Positions 1 to 8,989 are shown, counted from the stretch's first letter. The stretch is DNA of 64,000 bases from Haloimpatiens massiliensis (GCF_900184255.1 NZ_LT854640.1:1510156-1574155), one strand, 5' to 3'. Made by a program: numbers and translations. Notes: a model not told the origin generated them from the sequence alone.

Positions 1-308
1 ATAGCGTTTACACGTATAGAGAATTTTGGTGGATTATTATATTTAATAAGGCATCATTTCTAACAACAGATGAGCAAAATGCAATTGATTCCACTATTTC
101 TGTATTAAAAACAGGAACTAGGACAACAGCTGGAGAGATAATGGGGGATTTATTTGTAGATTATTTAAAGAATAGTAATGATCAATTCTTTGAATGGGAT
201 ATAAATAAAAAGGATTTTCTTAGAAATATTACTTTTAAGACAAGACAAAGAAGTATTTTCAAAAACTATCAAGAAAATTTACATTCCCTTTATTGGAGTA
301 GTTTATAA
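1..308 (+). CDS. 3' end of an unrecognised gene (partial)
   Basis: An open frame enters from the window edge (first full codon at base 3) and runs about 101 codons to a TAA at 306-308. The visible protein begins with an aromatic-rich stretch (FWWIIIFNKASF), continues through TTDEQNAIDSTISV and a TRTTAGEIMGDLF segment, and ends HSLYWSSL. It has no signal peptide or obvious membrane segment in the part seen. I do not recognise the family. It lies next to a recombinase remnant and a MITE, so it may belong to an accessory or mobile region. The start and most of the gene are outside the window. Confidence 0.55.
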   Translation, partial: SVYTYREFWWIIIFNKASFLTTDEQNAIDSTISVLKTGTRTTAGEIMGDLFVDYLKNSNDQFFEWDINKKDFLRNITFKTRQRSIFKNYQENLHSLYWSSL

Positions 309-798
309 AAAACTACATTGGTGTTGTTAACGTTAAATATCACTAAAATGTCAATAAAAAATCAAAAAGAGTTGTAGACAAGGTGGAATATATTGTTGGT
401 AATATTGAGTGGAAATAGAACTTAAAATATTTATTAAACTATATATATTAGCTTTGAAAAAATAAAAGCTTAAAACGTACTAAATTAATTCATCTAGTTT
501 CTTTGATGCTATATATTTTTATTAAGTAAAGTGGACAAATTGACTTATTCATTTTTATATGTTTTATTATCAACATTCGTTTAAAATAGAGTTTAAATTA
601 ATTAAATAATATTGTTCTATTTTGTGAAAAATATTATTATAATAAATAAGGTTTCCCACCATAAAACACACCAAAATAAGAAAAGTTTTTGTAAGGCTTG
701 ATTATAAGCGGATTTCAATAAGAATAAATTTATTGAGTGGGAATAAGATATAAAATAGATATATCAACGGTTTGACATACGTTTTATAATAAAATAGC
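309..798. other. Intergenic, no gene seen
   Basis: About 490 bases of AT-rich sequence with stops in all frames and no RNA gene that I can recognise. It separates the truncated gene at the edge from the recombinase remnant. It may be decayed mobile DNA, but nothing in it can be named. Confidence 0.5.
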
Positions 799-850
799 AA
801 AAAAATACCTATGATTTTATGTTTAAAAATGTAATTTCATGGGTATTTTT
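799..850 (+). terminator. Hairpin terminator
   Basis: The arms AAAAATACC and GGTATTTTT pair around a 30-base AT-rich loop and the right arm ends in a T-run. The A-run on the left would let it work in both directions. It lies just before the recombinase remnant. Confidence 0.5.
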
Positions 851-884
851 ATACCTAAAATTATTATAAAACAAGGTGTTTTAT

Positions 885-1187
885 ATGAGAAAAGGTTGTA
901 TCCTAGAAGAATTTTTAATTCCAGCAGTAAAAGAGCAAGAAGTGATAAAAGAAATCTACACAGATGAAGAATTGCATAATTTACTAGAAAAACCTAAAAA
1001 ACATATTTTACTAGAATTAAGAACATGAACTATTATTTGGACACTTGCCAGTACAGAAATTATGGCAAGAAAACTAAGAGAATTACAAGTTAAAAACGTA
1101 ATTATACCAGAAAATAAAAATTTAAATATAATGTATAATATAAAAAACATAAAAGTAAGAAATACTTACGAAATTTGTAATTTATAG
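885..1187 (+). pseudogene. Tyrosine recombinase (phage integrase) remnant
   Basis: The frame reads ATG at 885 to TAG at 1185-1187 with one internal TGA at 1026-1028. Before the stop the protein has YTDEELHNLLEKP followed by LLELRT; after it comes TIIWTLASTEIMARKL, then RELQVKNVII. This matches the start of the catalytic domain of clostridial tyrosine integrases, where the line runs Y-x-D-E-E-L...L-L-x-K-P...R-T-W-x-I-I...L-A-T-G-x-R. The TGA falls where a conserved Trp (TGG) is expected, so one substitution explains it. The glycine and catalytic arginine after the helix (T-G-x-R) read T-E-I-M, so the active site is lost too. No HxxR or terminal Tyr region follows. It is a dead fragment. Confidence 0.65.
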
Positions 1188-1360
1188 GATAGATATTTAT
1201 TATAAAATATAATTAACAATTAGGCTTATATTAAATACAGTTAATGCAAAAGAATGATCATAATAATGGATTATAGGAATCATAGAAAAGAATAAACAAT
1301 GATTATGAAATGTGTAACTGATTGAAAAAGATATAAGCGATATTTCGTATTTATATATAA

Positions 1361-1520
1361 GGCACATTCAAATAAATAACAAGTCAGTATGATAGTCTAT
1401 TTTGAGTCGTCATACTGCGTCAGCAGAACCCACCGATAGTTCTACTAGCGGCGGAACCTCCTTCCTTGTCTGACACAAAATATACCAGCATCTTTGACTT
1501 GTTATTTATTTTCATGTACC
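1361..1520. repeat. Family A MITE, copy 1
   Basis: A 160-bp element with terminal inverted repeats of about 26 bp (GGCACATT...AATAAATAACAAGTCA at the left; the right end is the reverse complement with a few mismatches). It is flanked by a direct 3-bp repeat, TAA at 1358-1360 and TAA at 1521-1523, as expected for a target duplication. The interior continues to pair with itself, so the whole element could fold as one hairpin. A second copy is at 30063-30219. It ends 22 bases before the start of the bacteriocin-type gene, so it lies between that gene and its original promoter. Confidence 0.85.
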
Positions 1521-1542
1521 TAAAGATGATAGGGGTGATTAT

Positions 1543-3558
1543 ATGATTAAGCGTGCTATTAGGTTAACAAGTGTAGTGCTTTCAATTTTTGTATTTTTGC
1601 TTGCTTTTCAGTCTGTTTCATCTTCACAACAAATGCTGCCATTGGGCACAACAGAGCGATTTGATCTGTTTGTGGGTAAGTCCGAAGATAATGAAGTTCA
1701 TAATGAAGAGCTTATTTCCAATTTGAATAAAATTGTTGATCAAAATGATGCTACATTAGTGAAAGTAAGTATAGACTCCGATAACTATGGGAATAAGAAA
1801 GGCATAATCTGGTTTGGTACAGAAGAACCTGAACATAAAGGAGTTGTTATTGAAAATCAAAAAATAGGATGGTTGGATTCGTCATTAACAGGGCAGTTTA
1901 TTCCGGCATCAGATATTGGTAGTCAACCATTATCTGGCACATATGCTGTGAAAGGTGGAGAGGCTTTTCGAAATGAACTGGATACATGGGCTAAAAAAAA
2001 TGGTCTTGGACTTTCATGGTATAAAAACATATCTTTTTTTAAAAATCTTAATTTCTATTTGTTTTTAACTGGTGTAGGTAATGCAGTGTTATCAGCATTT
2101 TTGTTATTACTGACAACTTTGATTTCATGGTTTGTTATTCATGCTAAATCACGCACATTAAGGCTACTTGGCGGGGTGAGTCTTAATCAAATTCATTTTG
2201 AGGACATGAGGACGATAATTAGCCTTATTGCTCCAAGTGTTTTTGTAGGATGGATTGTTTCACTTCTTTATGTAGCATTAAAGGGTGGCACGGCACAGGT
2301 TTCGTTGGTGGGGTGGAAAACTTTTGTTACATTAATTGCTGTTGTTGTGCTTATAGGTGTTTTTGCCACTGTTTTTTCTTTGATAGCGAGTCCGAAATCA
2401 CAACATATTGCACAGAGACAAATTCCTTTAAAACGTTTCAAACAATTAGGGAATATCACTGGTGCTATAACGATTTTTCTTGCATTGCTTGTTGTCCCTT
2501 CCACAGCCAGTGACGCAATAATTTCATATCGTTTAGCTAAAGAACATTCTTTGTGGCAAAGTATGCAAAAAACTGTAAGAATGTCTTTTAGTGAAATAGA
2601 TCCATTGGAAACTAAAGAAATGTTGCCTGAGGTTGAATCATTATTTAAACGTATGCAAAGTGAGAATAATCTACGCACATCTCTTGTTATTGATAAAGCT
2701 ATTTCTATGACTAAAGAAGAGATGGGGGAATATGATCATGTAATCATAACCGATAATGCGTGGGTTGATGCTTTTGGGGTTGGCATAGATAAACAAGGAA
2801 CATCAGGAAAACTTACTTCAATAGATTTTCATAAGATATCATTACCGCTTGCAACGTTTTTTAAAGAACAATTGCCACTTTGGACAAAGACTGGAGAGAT
2901 GCAGCCGGATGGAGTTGGATTTTATGAATACACAGGGAACAATTTTATTTCTCTGCCACCTAATGTTGGTCTTGCAAAAGAGACAGTCCAAGCAAAAAAC
3001 CCACTGGTAATTTTAGTAGATGATCCTGTATCAATTCTCAAGATGAAGGGATTCTTACTTTATGCAGCATCCAGTGGAAATGTGGTGTTTTCCAATGAAG
3101 AAAAATTGCGTTCAGCATTAGATGAATCTCCGGTTAAGCCGTATGTGTCATCAATTGATGGAATTGCCGATTTAGCTATAGAGAGGGCAAAAAAGTTTAA
3201 TAAGGAAGGTAGGTATTATATGATGGCATGTATTCTTATTCTATCAGCGATGTTAGTTGCAGGAATAATGAGTGCACAGCTGTGGGTAGGAACAAATCGA
3301 AAACGTATTTTTACATTGCATACTTTCGGAAGGACATATAGTTCTATAATCAAACCTATAGTAAGAAAAGAATTATTTACTGTTCCAATTGTAATTATAG
3401 TTGGAGCTGTAGTCGCTTATAAAATTAAATATCCTTCGATTTTTATTTTAATTATTGTTGCTTTATCTATTGCTCTTTTATACGCAGTTGGAAGTTTACT
3501 TGCATATAGATTATGTGCAAGACAAACATTTCATCAAACGAGCCATAGGTACTATTAG
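1543..3558 (+). CDS. Bacteriocin-associated integral membrane protein (putative immunity/export permease)
   Basis: 671 residues with an N-terminal membrane segment (about 7-25), a long extracytoplasmic region, a block of four membrane segments (about 170-325), a second extracytoplasmic region and three closing segments (about 560-665). This topology and length fit the 'bacteriocin-associated integral membrane protein' family (DUF1430 type, about 650-700 aa), which works with a small ABC ATPase in lactococcin-972-type systems. The ATPase is the next gene, 26 bases downstream. The ATG at 1543 follows a good site, AGGGGTGAT. In this family the pair is thought to export, or protect against, a small secreted bacteriocin; no bacteriocin gene is visible here, and a MITE occupies the upstream side. 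Assignment is by architecture and neighbour. Confidence 0.75.
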   Translation: MIKRAIRLTSVVLSIFVFLLAFQSVSSSQQMLPLGTTERFDLFVGKSEDNEVHNEELISNLNKIVDQNDATLVKVSIDSDNYGNKKGIIWFGTEEPEHKGVVIENQKIGWLDSSLTGQFIPASDIGSQPLSGTYAVKGGEAFRNELDTWAKKNGLGLSWYKNISFFKNLNFYLFLTGVGNAVLSAFLLLLTTLISWFVIHAKSRTLRLLGGVSLNQIHFEDMRTIISLIAPSVFVGWIVSLLYVALKGGTAQVSLVGWKTFVTLIAVVVLIGVFATVFSLIASPKSQHIAQRQIPLKRFKQLGNITGAITIFLALLVVPSTASDAIISYRLAKEHSLWQSMQKTVRMSFSEIDPLETKEMLPEVESLFKRMQSENNLRTSLVIDKAISMTKEEMGEYDHVIITDNAWVDAFGVGIDKQGTSGKLTSIDFHKISLPLATFFKEQLPLWTKTGEMQPDGVGFYEYTGNNFISLPPNVGLAKETVQAKNPLVILVDDPVSILKMKGFLLYAASSGNVVFSNEEKLRSALDESPVKPYVSSIDGIADLAIERAKKFNKEGRYYMMACILILSAMLVAGIMSAQLWVGTNRKRIFTLHTFGRTYSSIIKPIVRKELFTVPIVIIVGAVVAYKIKYPSIFILIIVALSIALLYAVGSLLAYRLCARQTFHQTSHRYY

Positions 3559-3584
3559 AATACTGTTGTAAAGGGGGTAATAAC

Positions 3585-4214
3585 ATGAACATAAAAGCTA
3601 ACAATATAGGTGTAATTATTAATGAAAAAACGATTTTTACAAATGTTAATCTTCAGGTGCATAGCAAGGAAATGGTTGCTATTACAGGACCTTCAGGCTG
3701 TGGAAAAACAACACTTCTTAATTGTCTTGGCCTAATTCAGACGGTAAGTAGCGGCAATATCTTTATAGATGATAAAAATATAACTAATTGGAATGACAAA
3801 CAAAAAACAAAATTCTGGCATGACTATGCAACATTTATTTATCAGGACTATGGGATTATTGAAGATGAGAGTGTTGCGTATAACGTTACTTTCAACAAAC
3901 ATCAAGCACGCAGCAAGGAGGTAGAAGAAGTTCTTAAAGATGTGGGACTTGATGGTAGAGGAAAAGAGCTTGCATTAGTGCTTTCGGGTGGAGAAAAACA
4001 GCGTTTAGGAGTAGCACGAGCAATCTATAAAAATGCCACTATTATATATGCTGATGAGCCCACAGCTTCTCTTGATGCGGAGAATCGTGAACTGGTAATA
4101 GATCTATTGCATGAACGTTCAAAAAGTGGTGCTATCGTGATACTTGCCACACATGATGAGAGACTTGTGAAAGAATGTGATAAAGTGATAAATCTTGCAA
4201 ATTCGCACGGATAG
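3585..4214 (+). CDS. ABC transporter ATP-binding protein, lactococcin-972 export type
   Basis: 209 residues with a complete ATPase core: Walker A GPSGCGKTT (about 36-44), signature LSGGEKQR (about 133), Walker B IIYADEPTASLD, and an H-loop in ATHDERL. At about 210 aa it has the short form typical of the ATPases paired with bacteriocin-associated membrane proteins and of MacB/LolD-type systems. It starts 26 bases after the membrane protein with its own site (AAAGGGGGT), so the two are one operon. The pair would form one complex that uses ATP at the cytoplasmic face. A terminator follows at 4289-4337. Confidence 0.85.
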   Translation: MNIKANNIGVIINEKTIFTNVNLQVHSKEMVAITGPSGCGKTTLLNCLGLIQTVSSGNIFIDDKNITNWNDKQKTKFWHDYATFIYQDYGIIEDESVAYNVTFNKHQARSKEVEEVLKDVGLDGRGKELALVLSGGEKQRLGVARAIYKNATIIYADEPTASLDAENRELVIDLLHERSKSGAIVILATHDERLVKECDKVINLANSHG

Positions 4215-4288
4215 TAAATTTAGATTCAGAAAGTTGATATCTGTGATGTAAATGAGAGTTTCTACAATTAGTTGTTTTAAGTATTATT

Positions 4289-4337
4289 ACCGACCTTAAT
4301 AGTTGGATTTTAAATCCGGCAAAAGAGGTCGGTTTTT
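4289..4337 (+). terminator. Terminator after the bacteriocin-type ABC pair
   Basis: ACCGACCTT (4289-4297) pairs with AAGAGGTCGGT (4323-4333, one extra base), followed by a T-run. It closes the two-gene ABC operon. Confidence 0.8.
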
Positions 4338-4416
4338 ATATTTTCACCTTAACCCTACCAGTTACATAAATGTTTTTATATGCTATAATTAGCATAAATA
4401 AGCAAATAATTACACA

Positions 4417-4539
4417 ATGAAGGTTACTGTAAAATCACATATATTTGACTTAATTTTTTACATAGTGGTGGTTTTAGGAATAGTATTTGCTATGACTTAT
4501 ATACTTTATACTAGTTATAAAAAGCCATTTGATATATAG
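4417..4539 (+). CDS. Possible 40-aa membrane peptide
   Basis: A 40-codon frame starting ATG at 4417 and ending TAG at 4537-4539. The product has one strongly hydrophobic stretch (about residues 12-32, including FYIVVVLGIVFAMTYIL) and a short basic tail (SYKKPFDI). I see no convincing ribosome binding site before the ATG. It may be a real small membrane protein or the leftover N-terminus of a larger one; the sequence directly after it is a GNAT remnant in another frame, so this spot is decayed. Family not recognised. Confidence 0.3.
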   Translation: MKVTVKSHIFDLIFYIVVVLGIVFAMTYILYTSYKKPFDI

Positions 4540-4546
4540 TGAAGGG

Positions 4547-4663
4547 ATTTTGCCGATATTATATGCTGATCGTCGCAAACCAGTTTCAAATCATGTATAT
4601 CAAAGTGTTGGTTATGAATTTTGTGGTGATGTTACAGAGTATAGATTTTTAAATCGTAATTAA
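4547..4663 (+). pseudogene. GNAT acetyltransferase, C-terminal remnant
   Basis: The frame ending TAA at 4661-4663 encodes ILPILYADRRKPVSNHVY, then QSVGYEFCGDVTEYRF. This is the last part of a GNAT N-acetyltransferase: the 'D-x-x-N/K-P-x-S-N-x-x-Y-x-x-x-G-Y/F' helix and the closing strand. There is no start codon or acetyl-CoA-binding P-loop upstream, so only about 38 codons remain. Confidence 0.6.
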
Positions 4664-4801
4664 TTAGTATATATGGTTATTTTGTATCTAAAATAATTAT
4701 CTGTTGTAAATTATAATATTTTGAAATATTTAAAGGTAGTTTACAACAATGTGTCAGTGAAATATTTATTATAGCGAATAAATGGGGAAAGAGGAGACAA
4801 G

Positions 4802-6493
4802 ATGAAGAGGTATATTTTAAAACAAAAGAAATTGTTAATTTTAAGCACTTTATTAACAATTTTAGTAGCAGTATGCAACACTAGCATGGCGTTTCTTATG
4901 AAACAGTTGGTTGATATAGGTACTATAAAGGATATTAACAAATTTAAGAGTACAATTCTTATTACAGGGGTAGTTATAATATCACTTTTAATTAGTGAGT
5001 ACTTTAAAAAGATAGTAAATAATATATTGATAAAAAAATGGTCAATGGACCTTAAAAATGATGTTTTTGATAAATTGTTAAAAAGAAATCCTAAAAATTT
5101 CAACAGTAGTAACTCTGGTGAATATATATCTACACTTACAAATGATATGAATATGATAAAAGAAGTATATTTTGAAAGTATAATTGCATTGATACAAACA
5201 ATTATACAGGTAATTATTGGTGCATACGCTATATTTAAATTAGATATATTAATAGGAACTTTTATAGTAATTTTAAGTATTTTGCCATTATTTATTCCAA
5301 GGGTAACAGAAAAATATCTTTCTAGTAAAAAGGAATTTCAATCAGAGAAGATAAGTGTTTTTACTTCTAAGATTAAAGATATTTTTGAAGGATTTCAAGT
5401 AATAAAAAGTTTTAATATTCATGATAGAATAAGTAAAGAATTTAGAAGAATAAATTATGAAGCAGAGGATTCAGAACTTAAATATAAGAATTACAATAGT
5501 TTTGTAAATATATTAACAGCTTTCTTTTCATACCTTATGTTATTGGTTTCTCTAGCCATAGGAACATATCTAGTTATTAAGGGAAAAGCAACAGCAGGTA
5601 TACTTATTGCAGCTATTCAGCTTATGGATATTGTTGATATGGCAGTTCTGGATTTTACTTATGAAGTTATTGATTTAAAATCTATTAAACTTGTTAAAAG
5701 TAAAGTTTTACGCATTATACATGAGAAAATTCCAAGTGAAGAAGGTATGGAGAAGGAAGCATTTAATGAAAGCATGGAATTTAAAAATGTATGTTTTTCT
5801 TATGAGAAAGGTAAAGAAATTCTTAAAAATATTAGTTTTTCTATAAAAAAGGGAAATAAATATGCTATTGTTGGACAAAGTGGTAGTGGAAAATCTACTA
5901 TGTTAAATTTGCTTTTAAGATATTATACAGAGTATGAAGGAAACATATATATTGATGGAGTTGATAGTAGAGAGTTTAAACTCAGCAATTTATATAGATT
6001 AATGTCTGCTATTCATCAAGATGTTTTTATGTTTGATTCAGATATTAAGGATAATATATGTTTATATAATAATTATAGTGAAGAGGAAATAAAGGAAGCT
6101 GTAGAGTTTTCGGGATTACGTAGCATAATTAATAATATGGAGGGCGGAATAAATGCACTTGTAGGTGAAAATGGAAGTAACCTATCTGGTGGCGAAAAAC
6201 AGAGAATTTCTATTGCCAGGGCTATAATAAGACATACTCCTATTATTTTGTTAGATGAAGCCACATCTTCATTAGATAATGAAACATCATGGAAAATTGA
6301 AAATTCCATTCTCGACTTGAAGGACAGTACAGCTTTGGTTATTACACATAAATTATCTGGAGATTTATTAAAAAGGTACGATAAAATACTAGTTATGAAA
6401 GATGGAGTTTTAGAAGAAATGGGAAGTTTCCATGAACTTATAAATAATAAATCATACTTTTATAATTTATTTAATATTGAAGCTAATGTTTAG
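4802..6493 (+). CDS. ABC transporter, fused membrane and ATPase domains (type 1 exporter)
   Basis: 563 residues. The first 300 carry six predicted membrane segments (from LLILSTLLTILVAVCNTSMA at 12-31 onward) in the ABC-exporter pattern. The ATPase domain (about 325-560) has Walker A GQSGSGKST, signature NLSGGEKQR, Walker B IILLDEATSSLD and H-loop ITHKLS. It is a half-transporter, so it would act as a dimer, most likely exporting a lipid, peptide or drug; the substrate cannot be told. The ATG follows GAGGAG with good spacing. It stands alone in its strand run, with remnants before it and a VOC gene after a 229-base gap. Its very AT-rich codon use is like that of the surrounding genes. Confidence 0.85.
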   Translation: MKRYILKQKKLLILSTLLTILVAVCNTSMAFLMKQLVDIGTIKDINKFKSTILITGVVIISLLISEYFKKIVNNILIKKWSMDLKNDVFDKLLKRNPKNFNSSNSGEYISTLTNDMNMIKEVYFESIIALIQTIIQVIIGAYAIFKLDILIGTFIVILSILPLFIPRVTEKYLSSKKEFQSEKISVFTSKIKDIFEGFQVIKSFNIHDRISKEFRRINYEAEDSELKYKNYNSFVNILTAFFSYLMLLVSLAIGTYLVIKGKATAGILIAAIQLMDIVDMAVLDFTYEVIDLKSIKLVKSKVLRIIHEKIPSEEGMEKEAFNESMEFKNVCFSYEKGKEILKNISFSIKKGNKYAIVGQSGSGKSTMLNLLLRYYTEYEGNIYIDGVDSREFKLSNLYRLMSAIHQDVFMFDSDIKDNICLYNNYSEEEIKEAVEFSGLRSIINNMEGGINALVGENGSNLSGGEKQRISIARAIIRHTPIILLDEATSSLDNETSWKIENSILDLKDSTALVITHKLSGDLLKRYDKILVMKDGVLEEMGSFHELINNKSYFYNLFNIEANV

Positions 6494-6722
6494 AAAGTTA
6501 ATTAAGAAGAAAATTTTAAAGGGATTAATGAAGGGGTATAATGCCTAATTTTACTTTTTAAAAAAAGAAGTGGTCAGCATTAGCTAAGTTAGGCACTTAA
6601 GCGTAAAACTACTTACATACAGATAGTAACACATCAATGTTAAAGATGTGTATGTTGAGAGGGCAAACAATAGATTATATATTGGCAACTTTAAAAAATC
6701 AAATTTAAAAGGGGGATATTTT

Positions 6723-7190
6723 ATGAAATTTAAGAATCCTATGTTGGTTGTAACTAATATGGAGAAATCAAAAATATTCTATAAAGAGGTTTTAGGATTA
6801 AGGGTTATTATGGACTTTGGAGCTAATGTAACTTTAACCGGTGGTGTTGCTCTGCAAACAAAAGAAAGTTGGAAAGAGTTTATTCAGAAAAATGAAAATG
6901 AAATAATTTTTAATGGCAACGACGCTGAACTATATTTTGAAGAAGACAATTTCGACAGCTTTATTGAAAAACTAAATACTATTAAATACATTGAATACGT
7001 ACATCCTGTTTATGAACATAGATGGGGACAAAGAGTGGTTCGTTTCTATGATTTAGACAAGCATATTATAGAAGTTGGTGAAAACTTGAAAATCGTATGT
7101 AAACGATTCTTAGATAGTGGGCTTACGGTAGAAGAAACAGCAAAAAAAATGGATGTTCCTATTAAATTTGTTCAAGCATGTGCGAAATAA
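6723..7190 (+). CDS. VOC (glyoxalase/bleomycin-resistance) family protein
   Basis: 155 residues from ATG at 6723, chosen because AAAGGGGG lies seven bases upstream; the longer frame from 6648 has no such site. The start MKFKNPMLVVTNMEKS, the FYKEVLGL helix and the HRWGQRVVRFYDLDKHIIEVGE end strand are typical of a VOC-fold half, here with a C-terminal helical tail (residues 115-155). The family includes glyoxalases, drug-binding proteins and dioxygenases and folds as a paired beta-alpha-beta-beta-beta module. His and Glu in the last strands could bind metal. The exact reaction cannot be told. Confidence 0.75.
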   Translation: MKFKNPMLVVTNMEKSKIFYKEVLGLRVIMDFGANVTLTGGVALQTKESWKEFIQKNENEIIFNGNDAELYFEEDNFDSFIEKLNTIKYIEYVHPVYEHRWGQRVVRFYDLDKHIIEVGENLKIVCKRFLDSGLTVEETAKKMDVPIKFVQACAK

Positions 7191-7486
7191 ATTTGAAATT
7201 GAGTATTATAACAAGGCCTAAGTCTTTTAGGGTTCTTAGGTATGTTTGCTACCAATAGTGCAATAAAAAACAAACAACATGGATAATCTGGTTAAAAGTA
7301 AAGAACTAAGTAACAGTATAAAATACTAATGGTAAAAAACTATATATTGGACTAGTTGCAAATAAGTTATCTGTGTTACAATTTAAATACAGATTAAGCA
7401 TTAAGGAGATATCTTTAGTTATTTAAAATATAAATAAAAGTAATTAAATATAGTAAAATGCACTCATGAAAAGGAAGTGAGTACAT

Positions 7487-7654
7487 TTGAAGAATAATAA
7501 CTATAAACCAAATGAATTTGCAGAATTAATTAATGTATCAGTTAGAACATTACAAAGATGGGATAACGAAGGAATATTAAAAGCATTTAGAACACCAACA
7601 AATAGGAGATATTATACTTATGAGCAATACAAAGAAAATATAAGAAAAAGATAA
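7487..7654 (+). pseudogene. tnpA: IS607 TnpA, HTH domain only
   Basis: 55 codons starting TTG at 7487 after AAGGAAGTGAG, ending TAA at 7652-7654. The product holds a complete MerR-like HTH (NEFAELINVSVRTLQRWDNE, then TPTNRRYYTYEQYKENIRKR). In intact IS607 recombinases this domain is followed by the serine-recombinase domain beginning Y-x-R-V-S; here the frame stops directly after the HTH and tnpB begins six bases later. The truncation looks clean rather than frayed, so a small DNA-binding protein may still be made. It cannot catalyse transposition. Confidence 0.7.
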
Positions 7655-7660
7655 AGGAAG

Positions 7661-8830
7661 ATGAAGAAGTTGAAAAAAGCATACAAAATAGAAATTAAAC
7701 CAACAGAAGAACAGATAACTAAAATTCATCAAACTATTGGTGTAAGTAGGTTTATATACAATTTTTATATTGCTCATAATAAAGAAGTTTATGAAAAAGA
7801 GAAAAAATTTATTAGTGGTATGGATTTTTCTAAATGGCTTAATAACAAATATATTCCTCATCATCCTGACAAAGCTTGGATTAAAGAAGTGTCTTCCAAA
7901 GCTACTAAACAAGCCATTATGAATGGAGAAAAAGCATTTAAGAAATTCTTTAAAGGGGAAAGTGGCTTTCCTAAATTTAAGAAAAAGAAAAACCAAGATG
8001 TTAAAGCTTACTTTCCAAAGAATAATAAAACAGATTGGACTATTGAAAGACATAGAGTTAAAGTTCCGACTTTAGGCTGGATTAGATTAAAAGAATTTGG
8101 ATACATTCCAGTTAACTCCATAGTTAAAAGTGGTACAGTAAGTCAAAAAGCAGATAGATATTTTGTTTCAATTTTAGTTGAAGAAGCTATTAAAGTAGAC
8201 AATAAACCTTATTCAGAAGGAATAGGCGTAGACCTTGGACTAAAAGATTTTGCAATTTGTAATAATGGCTTAACTAAAAAGAATGTTAACAAAACTAAAA
8301 CAGTTAAAAAAGCAGAGAAGAAACTAAAACGTGAGCAAAGAAAACTTTCAAGGAAATATGAAAGTTTAAAATTAAGAAATAAAAAAGAGAAAGGAGAAGC
8401 TACTCGTCAAAATATCCAAAAACAAATAGTCAAGGTACAAAAACTTCATCAAAGACTTACAAATATAAGAACTGATTACATAAATAAAACAGTAAATGAG
8501 TTAATAAAACAAAAACCAAGTTTTATAACTATTGAAGATTTAAATGTAAGTGGAATGATGAAGAATAGACATTTAGCTAAAGCGGTTGCTGGGCAAAAGT
8601 TTTATGAATTTAGAACTAAGCTTATTTTAAAGGCCAAACAAAATAATATTGAAGTAAGAATAGTTGATAGATTCTATCCAAGTAGTAAAGTGTGTAGCTG
8701 TTGTGGAGCATATAAGAAAGATTTAAAACTATCTGATAGAGTTTACAAATGCAGTTGTGGGCTTTCTATTGATAGAGATTTAAATGCTTCAATAAATTTA
8801 GCTAATGCTAAAGAATATAAGATAGCTTAA
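7661..8830 (+). CDS. tnpB: TnpB RNA-guided nuclease (IS607-associated)
   Basis: 389 residues, the normal length for TnpB. The RuvC triad is intact: D191 in GIGVDLGLKDFA, E292 in ITIEDLNVSG and D373 in SIDRDLNASINLA. A zinc finger lies between (C345-x2-C348 and C364-x-C366). The N-terminal WED/REC part begins with KKAYKIEIKPTEEQ, as usual. ATG at 7661 has GGAAG just upstream, partly overlapping the end of the tnpA fragment. TnpB uses an RNA from the element's right end as guide and cuts DNA matching the guide next to a short motif, helping the element to persist. With an intact triad here it is probably active, although the transposase is broken. Confidence 0.9.
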   Translation: MKKLKKAYKIEIKPTEEQITKIHQTIGVSRFIYNFYIAHNKEVYEKEKKFISGMDFSKWLNNKYIPHHPDKAWIKEVSSKATKQAIMNGEKAFKKFFKGESGFPKFKKKKNQDVKAYFPKNNKTDWTIERHRVKVPTLGWIRLKEFGYIPVNSIVKSGTVSQKADRYFVSILVEEAIKVDNKPYSEGIGVDLGLKDFAICNNGLTKKNVNKTKTVKKAEKKLKREQRKLSRKYESLKLRNKKEKGEATRQNIQKQIVKVQKLHQRLTNIRTDYINKTVNELIKQKPSFITIEDLNVSGMMKNRHLAKAVAGQKFYEFRTKLILKAKQNNIEVRIVDRFYPSSKVCSCCGAYKKDLKLSDRVYKCSCGLSIDRDLNASINLANAKEYKIA

Positions 8831-8955
8831 TTAAACAAGCACTTATATGTGTACCCAAGGCTATTTGGGGAATTAACGACTGTGGAGTGCTATACAAACT
8901 GTAGTAGCTTAGGCAAGGCAGAGTACGTTGAAGCAGTAAGAATCTCAATATGGAT
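8700..8955 (+). ncRNA. Probable omega (guide scaffold) RNA of the TnpB element
   Basis: TnpB guide RNAs come from the end of tnpB and the following non-coding tail. The tail here carries small inverted repeats and ends with GTACGTTGAAGCAGTAAGAA, like the conserved 3' scaffold ends of tnpB elements. The guide would be the bases just past the element end, at about 8950-8975, reading into the leader of the TetR gene. Position and extent are inferred from family knowledge. Confidence 0.4.
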
Positions 8956-8989
8956 ACATTTGACCATATTTTGAGTAGCAGGTGGCAAT

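Larger units (their letters stand above)
7440..8955 (+). mobile_element. IS607-like element with truncated TnpA
   Basis: The element contains a MerR-type HTH fragment of the IS607 recombinase (7487-7654), a full tnpB (7661-8830) and a tnpB-proximal tail that ends with the GTTGAAGCAGTAAGAATCTC motif seen at right ends of tnpB elements. The serine-recombinase part of TnpA is missing, so it cannot move alone. The outer limits are estimates: I cannot fix the left end, and the right end is put just after the GAAGCA motif. Confidence 0.65.

Noticed and set aside
956..1150. Minus-strand 64-codon frame over the integrase remnant
   Set aside because: The plus-strand frame shows clear integrase similarity; the minus-strand frame is its shadow.
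1188..1542. Search for a lactococcin-972-like precursor upstream of the bacteriocin-type pair
   Set aside because: No frame with a signal peptide and a 60-70-residue tail was found; the space is mostly the MITE.
8254..8376. Internal frames of tnpB considered as separate small genes
   Set aside because: They have no start with a binding site and lie wholly inside the intact nuclease gene.
7661..8830. TnpB considered as a nuclease-dead regulator (TldR type)
   Set aside because: D191, E292 and D373 of the RuvC site and the zinc finger are all present, so it should be an active nuclease.
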